The notes under the pieces were generated by a model. That model was not told the origin of the DNA. It saw only the letters and a list, made by a program, of their open reading frames with translations, and made no database searches. From an uncultured Collinsella sp. (GTDB taxonomy: Bacteria > Actinomycetota > Coriobacteriia > Coriobacteriales > Coriobacteriaceae), in contig UQSB01000027.1 of NCBI GenBank assembly GCA_900543505.1, forward strand, positions 1-28,119: 28,119 bases of DNA, in the 5' to 3' direction. Every line of letters starts with the position of its first letter. The stretch's first letter is position 1. Below, piece by piece: positions 15,167 to 24,070 of the stretch. A program made the position numbers and the translations under genes.

Positions 15167-17809
15167 ATGTTAGACCGTTTTACCGATCGCGCGCGCAAGG
15201 TCATGTCCATGGCCAAGCAAGAGGCGCTCGATCTGCACTCAAATAAGGTGGGCACCGAGCACCTGCTGCTCGCGCTCGCTAAGGAGGACGAGGGTATTGC
15301 CGCCGAGGCACTGCGCTCGCTCGATATCTCCTACGATGACATCATGGATACCCTCAAAGAGGTCCAGACCACGGTTCCCGAGCCCTGTGAGGAGACCGAG
15401 GCGGCCAAGCTTGCCTTTACGCCGCTCGTTATTAGCGTGATGGAGCGTTCATTCCGCGTGGCGCGTGAGAACAACCAGACCTACGTGTCGACCGAGCACC
15501 TGCTCATCGGCATCGTCGAAGAGGGCAACGGCATGGCCATGGACATCCTCATGCGCCTGGGTGTGTCGTCCGCTTCCATTAAAAAGGCTATTGAGAAGCT
15601 TACCGCCAAGGACCAGGACAAGAAGCGCCCGCTCGCTGGCGCCGGTGCCGGGCGTCCCGGTGCGGGCCTGCCGTTCTTTAGCGGTTCGGACGCCTCGCAG
15701 CAAAAGGGGAGCGGCACCGACACGCTCAAGCAGTTCGCGACCAACCTCACGCAAAAGGCACGCGACGGCGAGCTCGATCCCGTGATTGGCCGCGAAAAGG
15801 AAGTCCAGCGCATGATGGAGATCCTTTCGCGCCGCACCAAGAACAACCCGCTTATCCTGGGCGATCCCGGCGTGGGCAAGACGGCTATCGTCGAGGGCCT
15901 GGCGCAACAGATTGCTGCTGGCAATGTGCCCGAGAATCTTATGAACCAGAATATCTGGACGCTCGATCTGCCGGGTCTTGTCGCGGGTGCCAAGTATCGC
16001 GGTGAGTTTGAGGAGCGCCTCAAGAACGTGATCCAGGAGGCGACCGAAGCCGACGACGTCATCTTGTTTATCGACGAGATGCACACCATCATCGGTGCCG
16101 GTTCTGCCGAGGGTTCTATCGATGCGAGCTCTATGCTCAAGCCCGTGCTCGCGCGCGGTGCTTTCCAGATCATCGGTGCCACCACGGCCGAGGAGTTCCG
16201 CAAGTACCTCACCAAGGACCCGGCCTTCGAGCGTCGCTTCCAGACCATTGATGTCGAGGAGCCGAGCGTCGAGGACACGGTCAAGATCCTGACCGCGCTC
16301 AAGCCGCGCTACGAGGAGCACCACCATGTGCGCTATACGCAGGGTGCTATCGAGGCCGCCGCGAACCTTTCCAACCGCTACATCCAGGATCGCTTCCTGC
16401 CCGATAAGGCCATCGACCTCATCGACGAGGCCGGTGCCCGCGCTCGCATCGCCGCGAATCGCGCGCCCGAGCCGGTGCGCGAGGCCGAGCATCGTATAGA
16501 GGAGCTCAAGGCCGCCGCGCAGGAGGCCACCGAGAGCGATGACATGAACAAGGCCGCCGAGATCACCGAGCAGCAGAAGGCCGCCGAGATTGAACTCGCC
16601 GAAGCCAAGGCCGCCTGGACCGCTGAGCTCGACGCTAGCCCGCTCACCATCGACGTGAGTCAGATTGCCGACATCGTGTCCGTGACTTCGGGCGTGCCGG
16701 TGTCCTCGCTGACCGAGAGCGAGAGCCGTCGCCTGCTGCAGACCGAAAGCGTGCTCAAGACCCGCATCATCGGCCAGGACGAGGCTGTCGAGGCCGTGGC
16801 CAAGGCAGTGCGCCGCAGCCGTTCGCCGCTCAAGGATCCGCGTCGCCCCGGCGGTAGCTTTATCTTCCTGGGCCCCACCGGCACGGGCAAGACTGAGCTC
16901 GCCAAGACGCTCGCCGAGTACCTCTTTGGCAGCAAGGACGCGCTCATCAGCTTCGACATGTCCGAGTTCGGCAGCGAGTTCGAGGTCTCCAAGCTCATCG
17001 GTAGCCCTCCGGGTTACGTGGGCCATGACGAGGGCGGCCAGCTCACCAAGGCTGTGCGCCGTCACCCGTACTCGGTTGTGCTGTTCGACGAGATCGAGAA
17101 GGCGCACCCCGACATCTTCAACATCCTGTTGCAGGTGCTGGAGGAGGGTCGTCTGACCGATAGCCAGGGCAAGACGGTCGACTTCCGCAACACCGTGATC
17201 ATCATGACGTCCAACGTGGGCGCCCGCGAGATCGCGCAGGATGCGAGCGTCGGCTTTGGCACCACCGGCGAGCAGGGCCTCACCTCGAGTGAGATCAAGG
17301 GTCGTGCGATGGGCGAGCTCAAGCGCCTGTTCCGCCCCGAGCTGCTCAACCGTATCGACGATATTGTGGTGTTCCAGAAGCTCTCGGGCGAGAACCTGAC
17401 TAAGATTGCGCACCTGCTGGTGGACGATCTGCGTCAGCGTTTGATTGCCAACGGCATGAACATCAAGCTCACCGATGCGGCCTATGACAAGATCGTGGCC
17501 GAGGGCACCGACCTCACCAACGGTGCGCGTCCGCTGCGCCGTGCTATTCAAAAGCTCATCGAGGACCCGCTGTCCGAGGAGCTGCTGGCCGGCGAGTGGG
17601 GCGAGGGCGATACCGTCCTGTGCGACGTGGCCGATGGCAAGTTTGTCTTTAGCCACGGCACGGGCGAGATCCCGGCACCGCGTCCGGCGGGCACGCTCGG
17701 TGGTGATACCGCCCCGGCGGCACCGCGCACTGGCAACGCCGCGCCCGTGAGCGGCGGCGTGACCTCGGGCCCCGGCGGCATGATGCAAGCCGGTTCCGGC
17801 GCGCTGTAA
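15167..17809 (+). CDS. clpC: ATP-dependent Clp protease ATP-binding subunit ClpC
   Basis: The 880-aa Hsp100 unfoldase feeds substrates to ClpP. The N domain (about residues 1-145) starts MLDRFTDRARKVM. The first AAA module has Walker A GDPGVGKT (232-239) and Walker B ILFIDEMHT. The short ClpC-type coiled middle domain is Ala/Glu-rich. The second AAA module has GPTGTGKT (from residue 569) and VVLFDEIEKAHPD. The last 40 residues are a Gly/Ala/Pro-rich tail. GAGGA (15156-15160) sets ATG 15167; an in-frame ATG at 15089 runs through the leader hairpin and is rejected. A ClpX or ClpE call is excluded by the domain order. Confidence 0.95.
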   Translation: MLDRFTDRARKVMSMAKQEALDLHSNKVGTEHLLLALAKEDEGIAAEALRSLDISYDDIMDTLKEVQTTVPEPCEETEAAKLAFTPLVISVMERSFRVARENNQTYVSTEHLLIGIVEEGNGMAMDILMRLGVSSASIKKAIEKLTAKDQDKKRPLAGAGAGRPGAGLPFFSGSDASQQKGSGTDTLKQFATNLTQKARDGELDPVIGREKEVQRMMEILSRRTKNNPLILGDPGVGKTAIVEGLAQQIAAGNVPENLMNQNIWTLDLPGLVAGAKYRGEFEERLKNVIQEATEADDVILFIDEMHTIIGAGSAEGSIDASSMLKPVLARGAFQIIGATTAEEFRKYLTKDPAFERRFQTIDVEEPSVEDTVKILTALKPRYEEHHHVRYTQGAIEAAANLSNRYIQDRFLPDKAIDLIDEAGARARIAANRAPEPVREAEHRIEELKAAAQEATESDDMNKAAEITEQQKAAEIELAEAKAAWTAELDASPLTIDVSQIADIVSVTSGVPVSSLTESESRRLLQTESVLKTRIIGQDEAVEAVAKAVRRSRSPLKDPRRPGGSFIFLGPTGTGKTELAKTLAEYLFGSKDALISFDMSEFGSEFEVSKLIGSPPGYVGHDEGGQLTKAVRRHPYSVVLFDEIEKAHPDIFNILLQVLEEGRLTDSQGKTVDFRNTVIIMTSNVGAREIAQDASVGFGTTGEQGLTSSEIKGRAMGELKRLFRPELLNRIDDIVVFQKLSGENLTKIAHLLVDDLRQRLIANGMNIKLTDAAYDKIVAEGTDLTNGARPLRRAIQKLIEDPLSEELLAGEWGEGDTVLCDVADGKFVFSHGTGEIPAPRPAGTLGGDTAPAAPRTGNAAPVSGGVTSGPGGMMQAGSGAL

Positions 17810-17834
17810 GGCGTGGCGACAATTTGATACGCGC

Positions 17835-17868
17835 AATCGAGGCGCTCCGGAAAGGGCGCCTCGATTTG
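17835..17868 (+). terminator. Terminator of clpC
   Basis: AATCGAGGCGC (17835-17845) pairs with GCGCCTCGATT (17856-17866), an 11-bp stem, followed by only a short T stretch. It is 25 bp past the clpC stop. Confidence 0.75.
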
Positions 17869-17950
17869 TAGAGCTGCGGAAGTTGTGACCGTTACGCTAT
17901 ACGGTCCACCGTTAGCCGATGATGCGAGGGCGCTCGGCGTTTTCGACTGG

Positions 17951-17979
17951 TTTATGCACGCAAAGTCTGGGAATATACA
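17951..17979 (+). promoter_or_regulatory. Candidate promoter of the dipeptidase gene
   Basis: TTTATG (17951-17956), a 17-bp spacer and TATACA (17974-17979). The -35 is a poor match. A separate dyad (GACCGT...ACGGTC, about 17887-17906) lies upstream. Confidence 0.4.
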
Positions 17980-18023
17980 AGGCGCATGTCTTACTGTCTA
18001 ACCAGTTGCGCCAAGGAGGCACC

Positions 18024-19481
18024 ATGGATTACAAGATCACCGGCTACGAGCCCGCCCAGCTGTTCCATTTCTTTGAGGAGGTCAGCGCGATCCCCCGTGG
18101 GTCTGGCAACGAGAAGGGCATCAGCGATTTCCTGGTTGCGTTTGCCAAGGAGCGCGGCCTCGATGTGTACCAGGACGAGGTCTACAACGTCATCATTCGC
18201 AAGCCCGCTTCTGCCGGCGCCGAGAATGCCCCGACTGTGATGCTGCAGGGCCACATCGATATGGTGTGCGACAAGTTGGGCTCTGTTGAGCACGACTTTA
18301 CGACCGACGGTATCGACCTGGTCGTGAAGGACGGCGTCCTCACCGCTAACGGCACCACCCTGGGCGCCGACAACGGTATTGCTGTCGCTCTGATGCTTAC
18401 TGTGCTCAACGACGATTCGATTGCTCACCCCGCCCTCGAGTGCGTATTCACCACCGATGAGGAGACTGGCCTGGTCGGCGCCGAGACGCTCGACAAGTCC
18501 CAGATTAGCGCCCGCACCATGATTAACCTTGACTCCGAGGAAGAGGGCGTTGCCACCGTCAGCTGCGCTGGCGGCGTCGTTGTTACCTACACCTGCCCCA
18601 TCGTGCGCGAGCACAAGACCGGCAGCACCCTCACGCTCGACATCTCCGGCCTACTGGGTGGTCATTCCGGCAACGATATCAACCTGGAGCGCGGCAACGG
18701 CAACCTCATCATGGCCCGCATCATCGACCGCCTGATGGTCGCCGGCGAGCCCGCCATCGTTAGCTTTAACGGCGGCACTAAGGACAACGCCATCAACCGT
18801 GAGTGCAAGGCCGAGCTGGTTTACGCCGACCACGCTGCCGCCGAGGCCGCGGCCCAGATCGCAAAGGACATCATCGCCGACGTCACTGCCGAGCTCGAGG
18901 TCTTCGACCCCGGCTTTACCTGCACCGTCGAGATTGCCGACGACGCCGAGGTCGAGGCCATGGATCAGAAGTCCGCGCTTGCCCTCATCCGCGCCCTGCG
19001 TCTTGCCCCTAACGGCGTGATTCGCCGCAACGTCGCCACTGACGGCTCCGTCGAGGTTTCCTCCAACATCGGCGTGGTCGCCACTTCCGACGACCAGGTC
19101 AAGATCATGCTGTCCCCGCGCTCCTCGATCACCTCGCTGCAGAACGAGTTCAAGGACCGCCTGCAGACGCTGGCCGATGTCTTGGGCTTCGACGCCAAGT
19201 TCGAGTTCGAGTATCCCGGCTGGAGCTATGCCGAGCATTCGCCGGTCCGCGACGTTTTTGTCGAGAGCTATCGCGAGCTCTTTGGCTCCGAGCTGCGCAT
19301 CGAGTCCATTCACGCCGGCCTTGAGTGCGGCCTGTTTGCCGAGGCCCTGCACGGCCTGGACGCCATCGCCGTGGGCCCGACGCTCTCCGATGTCCACACC
19401 CCGGACGAGAGCATGGAGCTCGCTTCTGCCGAGCGCTTCTACGAGCTGCTCATCGACGTCCTCAAGCGCCTTGCCGCGTAA
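18024..19481 (+). CDS. pepD: Aminoacyl-histidine dipeptidase, M20 family (PepD-like)
   Basis: The 485-aa zinc metallopeptidase cleaves dipeptides such as Xaa-His in the cytoplasm. M20 motifs are complete. QGHIDMVCDK has the first zinc-ligand histidine at residue 77 and Asp79. LGADNGIA provides the bridging Asp, TDEETGLVG the catalytic Glu pair, and HAGLECGLF the distal ligand region. The lid domain is marked by GLLGGHSGNDI. AAGGAGG 4 nt before ATG 18024 decides the start; an upstream in-frame ATG at 17919 lies before the likely promoter. A strong terminator follows. Exact peptide preference cannot be read from sequence. Confidence 0.92.
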   Translation: MDYKITGYEPAQLFHFFEEVSAIPRGSGNEKGISDFLVAFAKERGLDVYQDEVYNVIIRKPASAGAENAPTVMLQGHIDMVCDKLGSVEHDFTTDGIDLVVKDGVLTANGTTLGADNGIAVALMLTVLNDDSIAHPALECVFTTDEETGLVGAETLDKSQISARTMINLDSEEEGVATVSCAGGVVVTYTCPIVREHKTGSTLTLDISGLLGGHSGNDINLERGNGNLIMARIIDRLMVAGEPAIVSFNGGTKDNAINRECKAELVYADHAAAEAAAQIAKDIIADVTAELEVFDPGFTCTVEIADDAEVEAMDQKSALALIRALRLAPNGVIRRNVATDGSVEVSSNIGVVATSDDQVKIMLSPRSSITSLQNEFKDRLQTLADVLGFDAKFEFEYPGWSYAEHSPVRDVFVESYRELFGSELRIESIHAGLECGLFAEALHGLDAIAVGPTLSDVHTPDESMELASAERFYELLIDVLKRLAA

Positions 19482-19537
19482 GGGTCGCGCTAGCAGCAGT
19501 TCGAGCCACGTGCTAGCGGATTGCAAATGACATTACG

Positions 19538-19585
19538 AGAGGGGGCATCCGAACTTTTGCGACGGGTGCCCCCCTCTTCTTTTAA
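19538..19585 (+). terminator. Terminator between pepD and hipA
   Basis: The GAGAGGGGGCATCC region (19538-19551) pairs with GGGTGCCCCCCTC (19565-19577) and TTCTTTT follows. It serves pepD. The stem lies just beyond the stop of the opposing hipA, which it might also insulate. Confidence 0.8.
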
Positions 19586-19606
19586 GAAATGTGGATTGAT
19601 TGGCGC

Positions 19607-20910
19607 CTAGCCCATATCCGCCTTGATGAGGTCGAGGGTGCGCTGGCAGTTTTCGCGGACGGGGCCGAGCATGTGCTCGCGCAGGTCCGCCATGCCGGGC
19701 AGGTCGGCGTATTCGTCCATGATCTCTTCCATGCAAATGGGCACCTCGTAGGCGAGGTCCATCATGGTCGCAAAGCAAAACTTCTCGGATAGCCCGGCAT
19801 CGGTGAGCGCCGCCTCCAGCGCGGGGTCGCCCATACCGTGGTATCGGCGGATAGCGCCTGGACCGATGCGCCCCACTCGATTTTCGCCGCCAACGCTCAT
19901 GGCAAGGCGCGCCCGGCGGCGCATACGCTCGTACGCCAAGCCCGATGCGACATCGTACATGGGTGCGAGCGCTGCGTTTGTGCCTTTACCTAGGATGAGC
20001 GAGTAGTTTTTAGCGTGTGCGTCAGGCGCTCCGATAATGGCGTTATAGAACAACATATAGGTAAAAAGCACAAGATTCATGTGGTGGGGGGCTGTGTTAT
20101 CAGTCGTTCTTGGATGTCTCGTGTGGTTGGTCCTCCGTCGGCGGTGTATTTCTGGCTTGGCAATACACCGAGCGCCTGGCAAAAGTCCTCCTGATGCAGC
20201 CTTTCGATATTTCCGCTGCTATTGACAATTCTGTCGTACCGTTCAACGACGAGCGCGGCTTCGTCTTCAAATGTGCAATAGGAGACGTTGGCAGTTGGAA
20301 TGCCAACACGCCGAGCCGTTTTCATGCAGACGAATTCGTTTAAGGCCTGATGTTTGAACCCAACGACACCATTTTTGAAGATATGGGTAGTGGGGGATGA
20401 CCCTAGACATTCGCACCATTGGCCATCATGCCAAGCTAGTGCAAATTTGCCTTGGTTGCCGCCCAGGGACCAGCTTTCGTTGGAGCCCATCCATGTCTCT
20501 CTTTCGTCATCGCGAATTGCTTTGAGCTTGTGAGCGATTTGAGAATTGGTAAGCGGGCGGTATGCCGAGACCCTGCCGCGGGCGGCGCCTAATTGATCGG
20601 TTCGACAAAACTGAACGGCCCCTGCGCAGTCAAGACCGATATGGCACAAGAGGGCGACGGGGTTGTTGGATGCAACGTCATGCTCGGCGGCAATAGCGCG
20701 ACGCTGCTCTTGGCTGTCGGGCAAAAGGCCAAATAGGAACGGGCGGACGATGTTATGGCCATACGTGCGATTGGAAAGCGGCATTGTAAGCGATAGTGGT
20801 GCTCCGCGATAGGTTGGGGCGTATACAAAGCTGCAGAGTCCATGCTCGTCTTGCCGGAGAGTGCCTGCGATTTCGCCACAAATGAGGGTCGCAAGCTCCA
20901 TCTCTGCCAT
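19607..20910 (-). pseudogene. hipA: HipA-like serine/threonine kinase toxin, interrupted by a -1 frameshift
   Basis: The first frame (20910 to about 20084) encodes the HipA N-terminal half, with LPDSQEQRR, NPVALLCHIGLDCAGAVQF and the SLGGNQGK loop at residues 148-155. It stops just after a run of six C (20091-20086). The next frame continues as the C-terminal kinase half, with the catalytic DAHAKNYSLIL and the metal-binding APMYDVASG, down to 19607. One extra C in that run would restore one 434-aa protein, close to normal HipA length. As given, the first product lacks all catalytic residues. Options are a true pseudogene, a phase-off allele, slippage during expression, or a sequencing error. 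The start directly abuts the hipB stop. Confidence 0.8.
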
Positions 20911-21342
20911 TTATTTCACAACCTTACAGTCAAAGGAGAGGTCTGAAGTGTCGGAAAGGCCTTGCTCGGCTGCGATTTGGGCCAGCAAGGCACCATAGGA
21001 AGATGGCGTTCCTTGTCGAGCGGGTCGTCTGCCTACGCTTGGCTTTGGCAGGGCATTCGAGTTCGCGATAGGGAGGTCCGCTTTCGTCGTCGGATGTTCG
21101 GAGGGCGATGCGATGGAGTCGTTATCGCTTTGCGCAAAGAGGCCTATGCCGAGTGCGTTAAAGACAGTCAGCAACTTGTCGAGCCGAATACCCGTGGCGT
21201 CTCCTAGCTCGAGCGATGCGAGCAGGCGCTCCGAAACACCGGCTTTTTTAGCGAGGGCGGCACGGGTGAGACCCTGAGCCTCGCGTGCCTGACGCACATA
21301 GATGCCAGCTTGCCGCGGTGTGGTGATGGGAAGGGTATCCAT
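20911..21342 (-). CDS. hipB: HipB-like helix-turn-helix antitoxin
   Basis: The 143-aa protein has an Xre-type helix-turn-helix at about residues 10-65 (VRQAREAQGLTRAALAKKAG, then VSERLLASLELG). A Ser/Pro-rich linker and a C-terminal segment of about 40 residues follow. HipB proteins bind HipA and repress their own operon. AGGAG sits 6 nt before the ATG. The stop codon abuts the hipA ATG, giving translational coupling. Base composition and codon choice are less GC-biased than in neighbouring housekeeping genes, which suggests transfer. The palindromes upstream are the likely binding sites. Confidence 0.82.
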   Translation of the reverse strand: MDTLPITTPRQAGIYVRQAREAQGLTRAALAKKAGVSERLLASLELGDATGIRLDKLLTVFNALGIGLFAQSDNDSIASPSEHPTTKADLPIANSNALPKPSVGRRPARQGTPSSYGALLAQIAAEQGLSDTSDLSFDCKVVK

Positions 21343-21356
21343 GGCGATCTCCTAAC

Positions 21357-21426
21357 GTGCAGACTTTTGCATATCAGTATGACATGCAAAAGTCTGCACG
21401 AAAAGGCATTATGCAAAACTCTGCAT
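21357..21426 (-). promoter_or_regulatory. Triple operator-like sites upstream of hipB
   Basis: Three copies of TGCA-N6-TGCA occur: GTGCAGACTTTTGCAT (21357-21372), ATGCAAAAGTCTGCAC (21384-21399) and ATGCAAAACTCTGCAT (21411-21426). The first two are exact reverse complements of each other, a 16-bp inverted repeat with an 11-bp centre. Copy starts are spaced 27 bp apart. A CATACT on the minus strand between the first two could be the -10. This fits cooperative autorepression by HipB. Confidence 0.7.
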
Positions 21427-21470
21427 GAGGCCTTGTACTGGCGTTGAGTTTTGAGCGATTGTGTTTGGCG

Positions 21471-22049
21471 TCACAGCGCCAAAATCCCCAGATGCTCAAG
21501 CAGAATCTTGAGGCCGATGAGAATGAGCACGACGCCGCCCACGATGGTGGCAGGCTTTTCGTAGCGCGCGCCAAAGGTATGGCCGATCGCCACGCCAGCG
21601 ACGGAGAAGATAAAGGTCGTGATTCCGATGAGCGACACGGCGGGCATGATGTCGACCGAGAGCGCGGCAAATGAGATGCCTACGGCTAGGGCGTCGATTG
21701 AGGTGGCGATGGCGAGGATCAGGTACTCGCCCAGGTCAATCTTTTCGGAATCCTCGCCGTCGCCCTCATCCTCGTCCTCGGTAAAGGCCTCCCACAGCAT
21801 TTTGCCGCCAATGAAGGCGAGCAGGATAAAGGCGATCCAGTGGTCGATGGGGCCGATGATGCCCATAAACTGGCTGCCAAGCGTCCATCCGATCACGGGC
21901 ATGCCGGCCTGGAAGCCGCCAAAGAACAGGCCGAGCACTACGGCGACCTTAAGGTTGATCTTCTTCATGCCAAGGCCCTTGCAGATGGATACGGCAAAGG
22001 CGTCCATCGAAAGGCCAACGGCGAGCAGCACGAGCTCTGCGAGTCCCAT
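21471..22049 (-). CDS. mntP: Manganese efflux pump MntP
   Basis: The 192-aa inner-membrane protein has six predicted helices in two repeats. The conserved acidic motifs are GLSMDAFAVSICKG in helix 1 and ATSIDALAVGISFA in helix 4, with GGKMLWEAF between. An acidic cytoplasmic loop (EDEDEGDGEDSE) separates the halves. It exports Mn2+ and protects against excess. GAGGGAG stands 8 nt before the ATG but is buried in a leader hairpin. The gene ends 129 bp upstream of the hipB start on the same strand. A small palindrome (TTTGGCG...CGCCAAA, 21464-21483) overlaps its stop. Confidence 0.9.
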   Translation of the reverse strand: MGLAELVLLAVGLSMDAFAVSICKGLGMKKINLKVAVVLGLFFGGFQAGMPVIGWTLGSQFMGIIGPIDHWIAFILLAFIGGKMLWEAFTEDEDEGDGEDSEKIDLGEYLILAIATSIDALAVGISFAALSVDIMPAVSLIGITTFIFSVAGVAIGHTFGARYEKPATIVGGVVLILIGLKILLEHLGILAL

Positions 22050-22055
22050 AGTCTG

Positions 22056-22099
22056 GCTCCCTCTCTGCGGGCGGGCCCGCGTGTACCTCTTGGGGGAGC
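22056..22099 (-). promoter_or_regulatory. mntP leader hairpin hiding the ribosome site
   Basis: GCTCCC (22056-22061 on the plus strand) pairs with GGGAGC (22094-22099), enclosing a second stem GCGGG/CCCGC (22067-22071 with 22076-22080). On the mRNA, the ribosome site GAGGGAG lies in the outer arm. The conserved parts of the yybP-ykoY manganese riboswitch were not recognised, so the structure is unassigned. Confidence 0.4.
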
Positions 22100-22274
22100 A
22101 ACAAAAAGACTAACCTTGGCACATGGTTGAGTGGGTAGTCAAAGAGCCCGTCCCAAATTAGCTATCTTAGCGGTGTTCGCTCATTCTGTAAGCATCGGAT
22201 TTCGCGAGCGCCGCGGGGACAAACCGTGAGAAACTATTAAGCGTTTATGGAGCGTATACGATGGGAGCGATGCC

Positions 22275-23342
22275 TTGGATAAGAACGAGCTGCAAAAGCG
22301 TATGGAACAGGCCATCCGTCTGACGGCACCTGGTCAGCCGATCCGCACTGCCCTCGACATGATCATTGCTGGTCACCTGGGCGCTCTTATTTGCGTCGGC
22401 GACACCGAAAACGTGCTCGCTGCTGGTAACGACGGCTTCCCGCTCAACATTTCGTTTACCTCGAACCGCCTGTTCGAGCTTTCCAAGATGGACGGCGCCA
22501 TCGTCATCGACGGCGACCTCACCCAGATCCTGCGCGCCAACTTCCACCTCAATCCCGATCCCTCGCTTGCCACGAGTGAGACGGGCATGCGTCACCGCAC
22601 CGCCGCCCGCATGTCGGTGCTCACGGATGCCATCGTGATCTCGGTCTCGGCCCGTCGTGCCGTCGTCAACGTGTACGTTCACGGCAAGAGCTACGAGATC
22701 CAGCCCGTCACCACCATCATGAGCTCGGTCAACCAGCTCGTCGCCACGCTCCAGACTACCCGTCAGTCGCTCGACCGCTCCCTGCTGCGTCTGACGGCCC
22801 TCGAGCTCGATGACTACGTTACGCTCGCCGACATTACCGGGATTTTCTCGAGTTTCGAGATCATGCAGCAGGCAAAGACTGAGCTTAAGGATTGCATTGT
22901 CAAGCTGGGCAACCAGGGCAAGCTCGTGCAGATGCAGCTCGAGCAGCTCGCCGGCTCCAGCATGGATACCGAGTACGACCTGATGATTCGCGACTATGCG
23001 AGCGATTCCTCCGAGGCCAATGCCGAAAAGATCCGCGCCAACCTGAGCCGTATGACGCCCAAGGACTTGTCCGACCCGCAGCATGTGGCGGCGGTTCTGG
23101 GTTACGACGACCTGGACGAGGACTCCGTCATGACACCGCTGGGCCTGCGCACGCTTTCGCGCGTGTCCGTCGTGCGCGACGGCGTGGCCGAGAAGATCGT
23201 CGACGAGTATGGATCGCTGCAGGAGCTCATGGACGACATCAGCGAGGATCCGGAGCGCCTAGGCGACTTTGGCGTCAACAACCCTGCCATTCTTGCGGAC
23301 TCCCTGTACCGCATGAAGGGCACCAAACAGGGGAACGCATAA
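22275..23342 (+). CDS. disA: Diadenylate cyclase DisA, DNA-integrity scanning
   Basis: The 355-aa protein makes c-di-AMP from two ATP and monitors DNA structure. The N-terminal DAC domain has the catalytic DGA at residues 73-75 (KMDGAIVIDGD) and RHR at 106-108 (GMRHRTAAR). A helical linker follows, and the C-terminal helix-hairpin-helix domain ends with the FGVNNPAILADSLYRM region. The start is a TTG preceded by GGGAG at 7 nt; nearby ATG codons are out of frame. Its stop overlaps the ispD start (TAATG). radA, its usual upstream neighbour in B. subtilis, is absent here. Confidence 0.94.
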   Translation: MDKNELQKRMEQAIRLTAPGQPIRTALDMIIAGHLGALICVGDTENVLAAGNDGFPLNISFTSNRLFELSKMDGAIVIDGDLTQILRANFHLNPDPSLATSETGMRHRTAARMSVLTDAIVISVSARRAVVNVYVHGKSYEIQPVTTIMSSVNQLVATLQTTRQSLDRSLLRLTALELDDYVTLADITGIFSSFEIMQQAKTELKDCIVKLGNQGKLVQMQLEQLAGSSMDTEYDLMIRDYASDSSEANAEKIRANLSRMTPKDLSDPQHVAAVLGYDDLDEDSVMTPLGLRTLSRVSVVRDGVAEKIVDEYGSLQELMDDISEDPERLGDFGVNNPAILADSLYRMKGTKQGNA

Positions 23343-24070
23343 TGGCGCCCGTATGCGCCGTGGTCGTTGCCGGCGGCAGTGGCCAGCGCTTTGGAAATCC
23401 CGGCGGCAAGCAGCTCGTTAACGTGGCGGGCCGTCCGCTCATGAGCTGGTCTATCCGCGCATTTGACCGTAGCAATAAGGTCGGCCACATCGTGGTGGTG
23501 TGTCCTTCCGAGCGCCGTGCCGAGATGCGCCGCCTGGCCATCGACCCGTTTGACTATGACACGCCCATCAGCTTTGCCGATGCCGGCGAGACCCGCCAGG
23601 ATTCCACCCGTGCCGGCGTGCATGCGGCTCCGGCGGGTTTCGAATATGTCGCCATCCACGACGGCGCCCGTCCGCTCATTACGACCGAGGCCATCGATCA
23701 TGCGATCGACGTGCTTGTGGGCGACCGTGCCCTCGACGGCGTCGTGTGCGGCCAGCCTGCCATCGACACGCTCAAGATCGTCGATGGCGACAACATCGTC
23801 GAGACGCCGCCGCGCGAGCTCTATTGGGCCGCGCAGACGCCGCAGATCTTTAGCGTCGACGCCATGAAGCGCGCTCACGCCGCTGCTATCGCCGAGGGCT
23901 TTATCGGCACCGACGATTCATCGCTGGTCGAGCGCATGGGCGGGCGCGTCCGCTGTGTCCAGAGCCCGCGCGATAACCTTAAGGTGACGGTGCCCGAGGA
24001 CCTGCGTCCCGTAACCGCGATTCTGCTCGGTCGCATGGCCGAGGGAGAGGACCTTCCCCATGTTCAGTAA
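23342..24070 (+). CDS. ispD: 2-C-methyl-D-erythritol 4-phosphate cytidylyltransferase
   Basis: The 242-aa enzyme transfers CMP to methylerythritol phosphate in the MEP pathway. It has the nucleotide-binding VVVAGGSGQRFG...GKQ at the N terminus, then HDGARPLIT, AIDTLK, TPQIFS and GTDDSSLVE. Its ATG shares a base with the disA stop. It overlaps ispF by 11 bp at its end. Both joins argue for one coupled operon disA-ispD-ispF-cysS. Confidence 0.95.
   Translation: MAPVCAVVVAGGSGQRFGNPGGKQLVNVAGRPLMSWSIRAFDRSNKVGHIVVVCPSERRAEMRRLAIDPFDYDTPISFADAGETRQDSTRAGVHAAPAGFEYVAIHDGARPLITTEAIDHAIDVLVGDRALDGVVCGQPAIDTLKIVDGDNIVETPPRELYWAAQTPQIFSVDAMKRAHAAAIAEGFIGTDDSSLVERMGGRVRCVQSPRDNLKVTVPEDLRPVTAILLGRMAEGEDLPHVQ

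Noticed and set aside
22892..24070. Long frame starting inside disA and continuing into ispD
   Set aside because: The upstream part is an out-of-frame shadow of disA. The IspD family start is the ATG at 23342.
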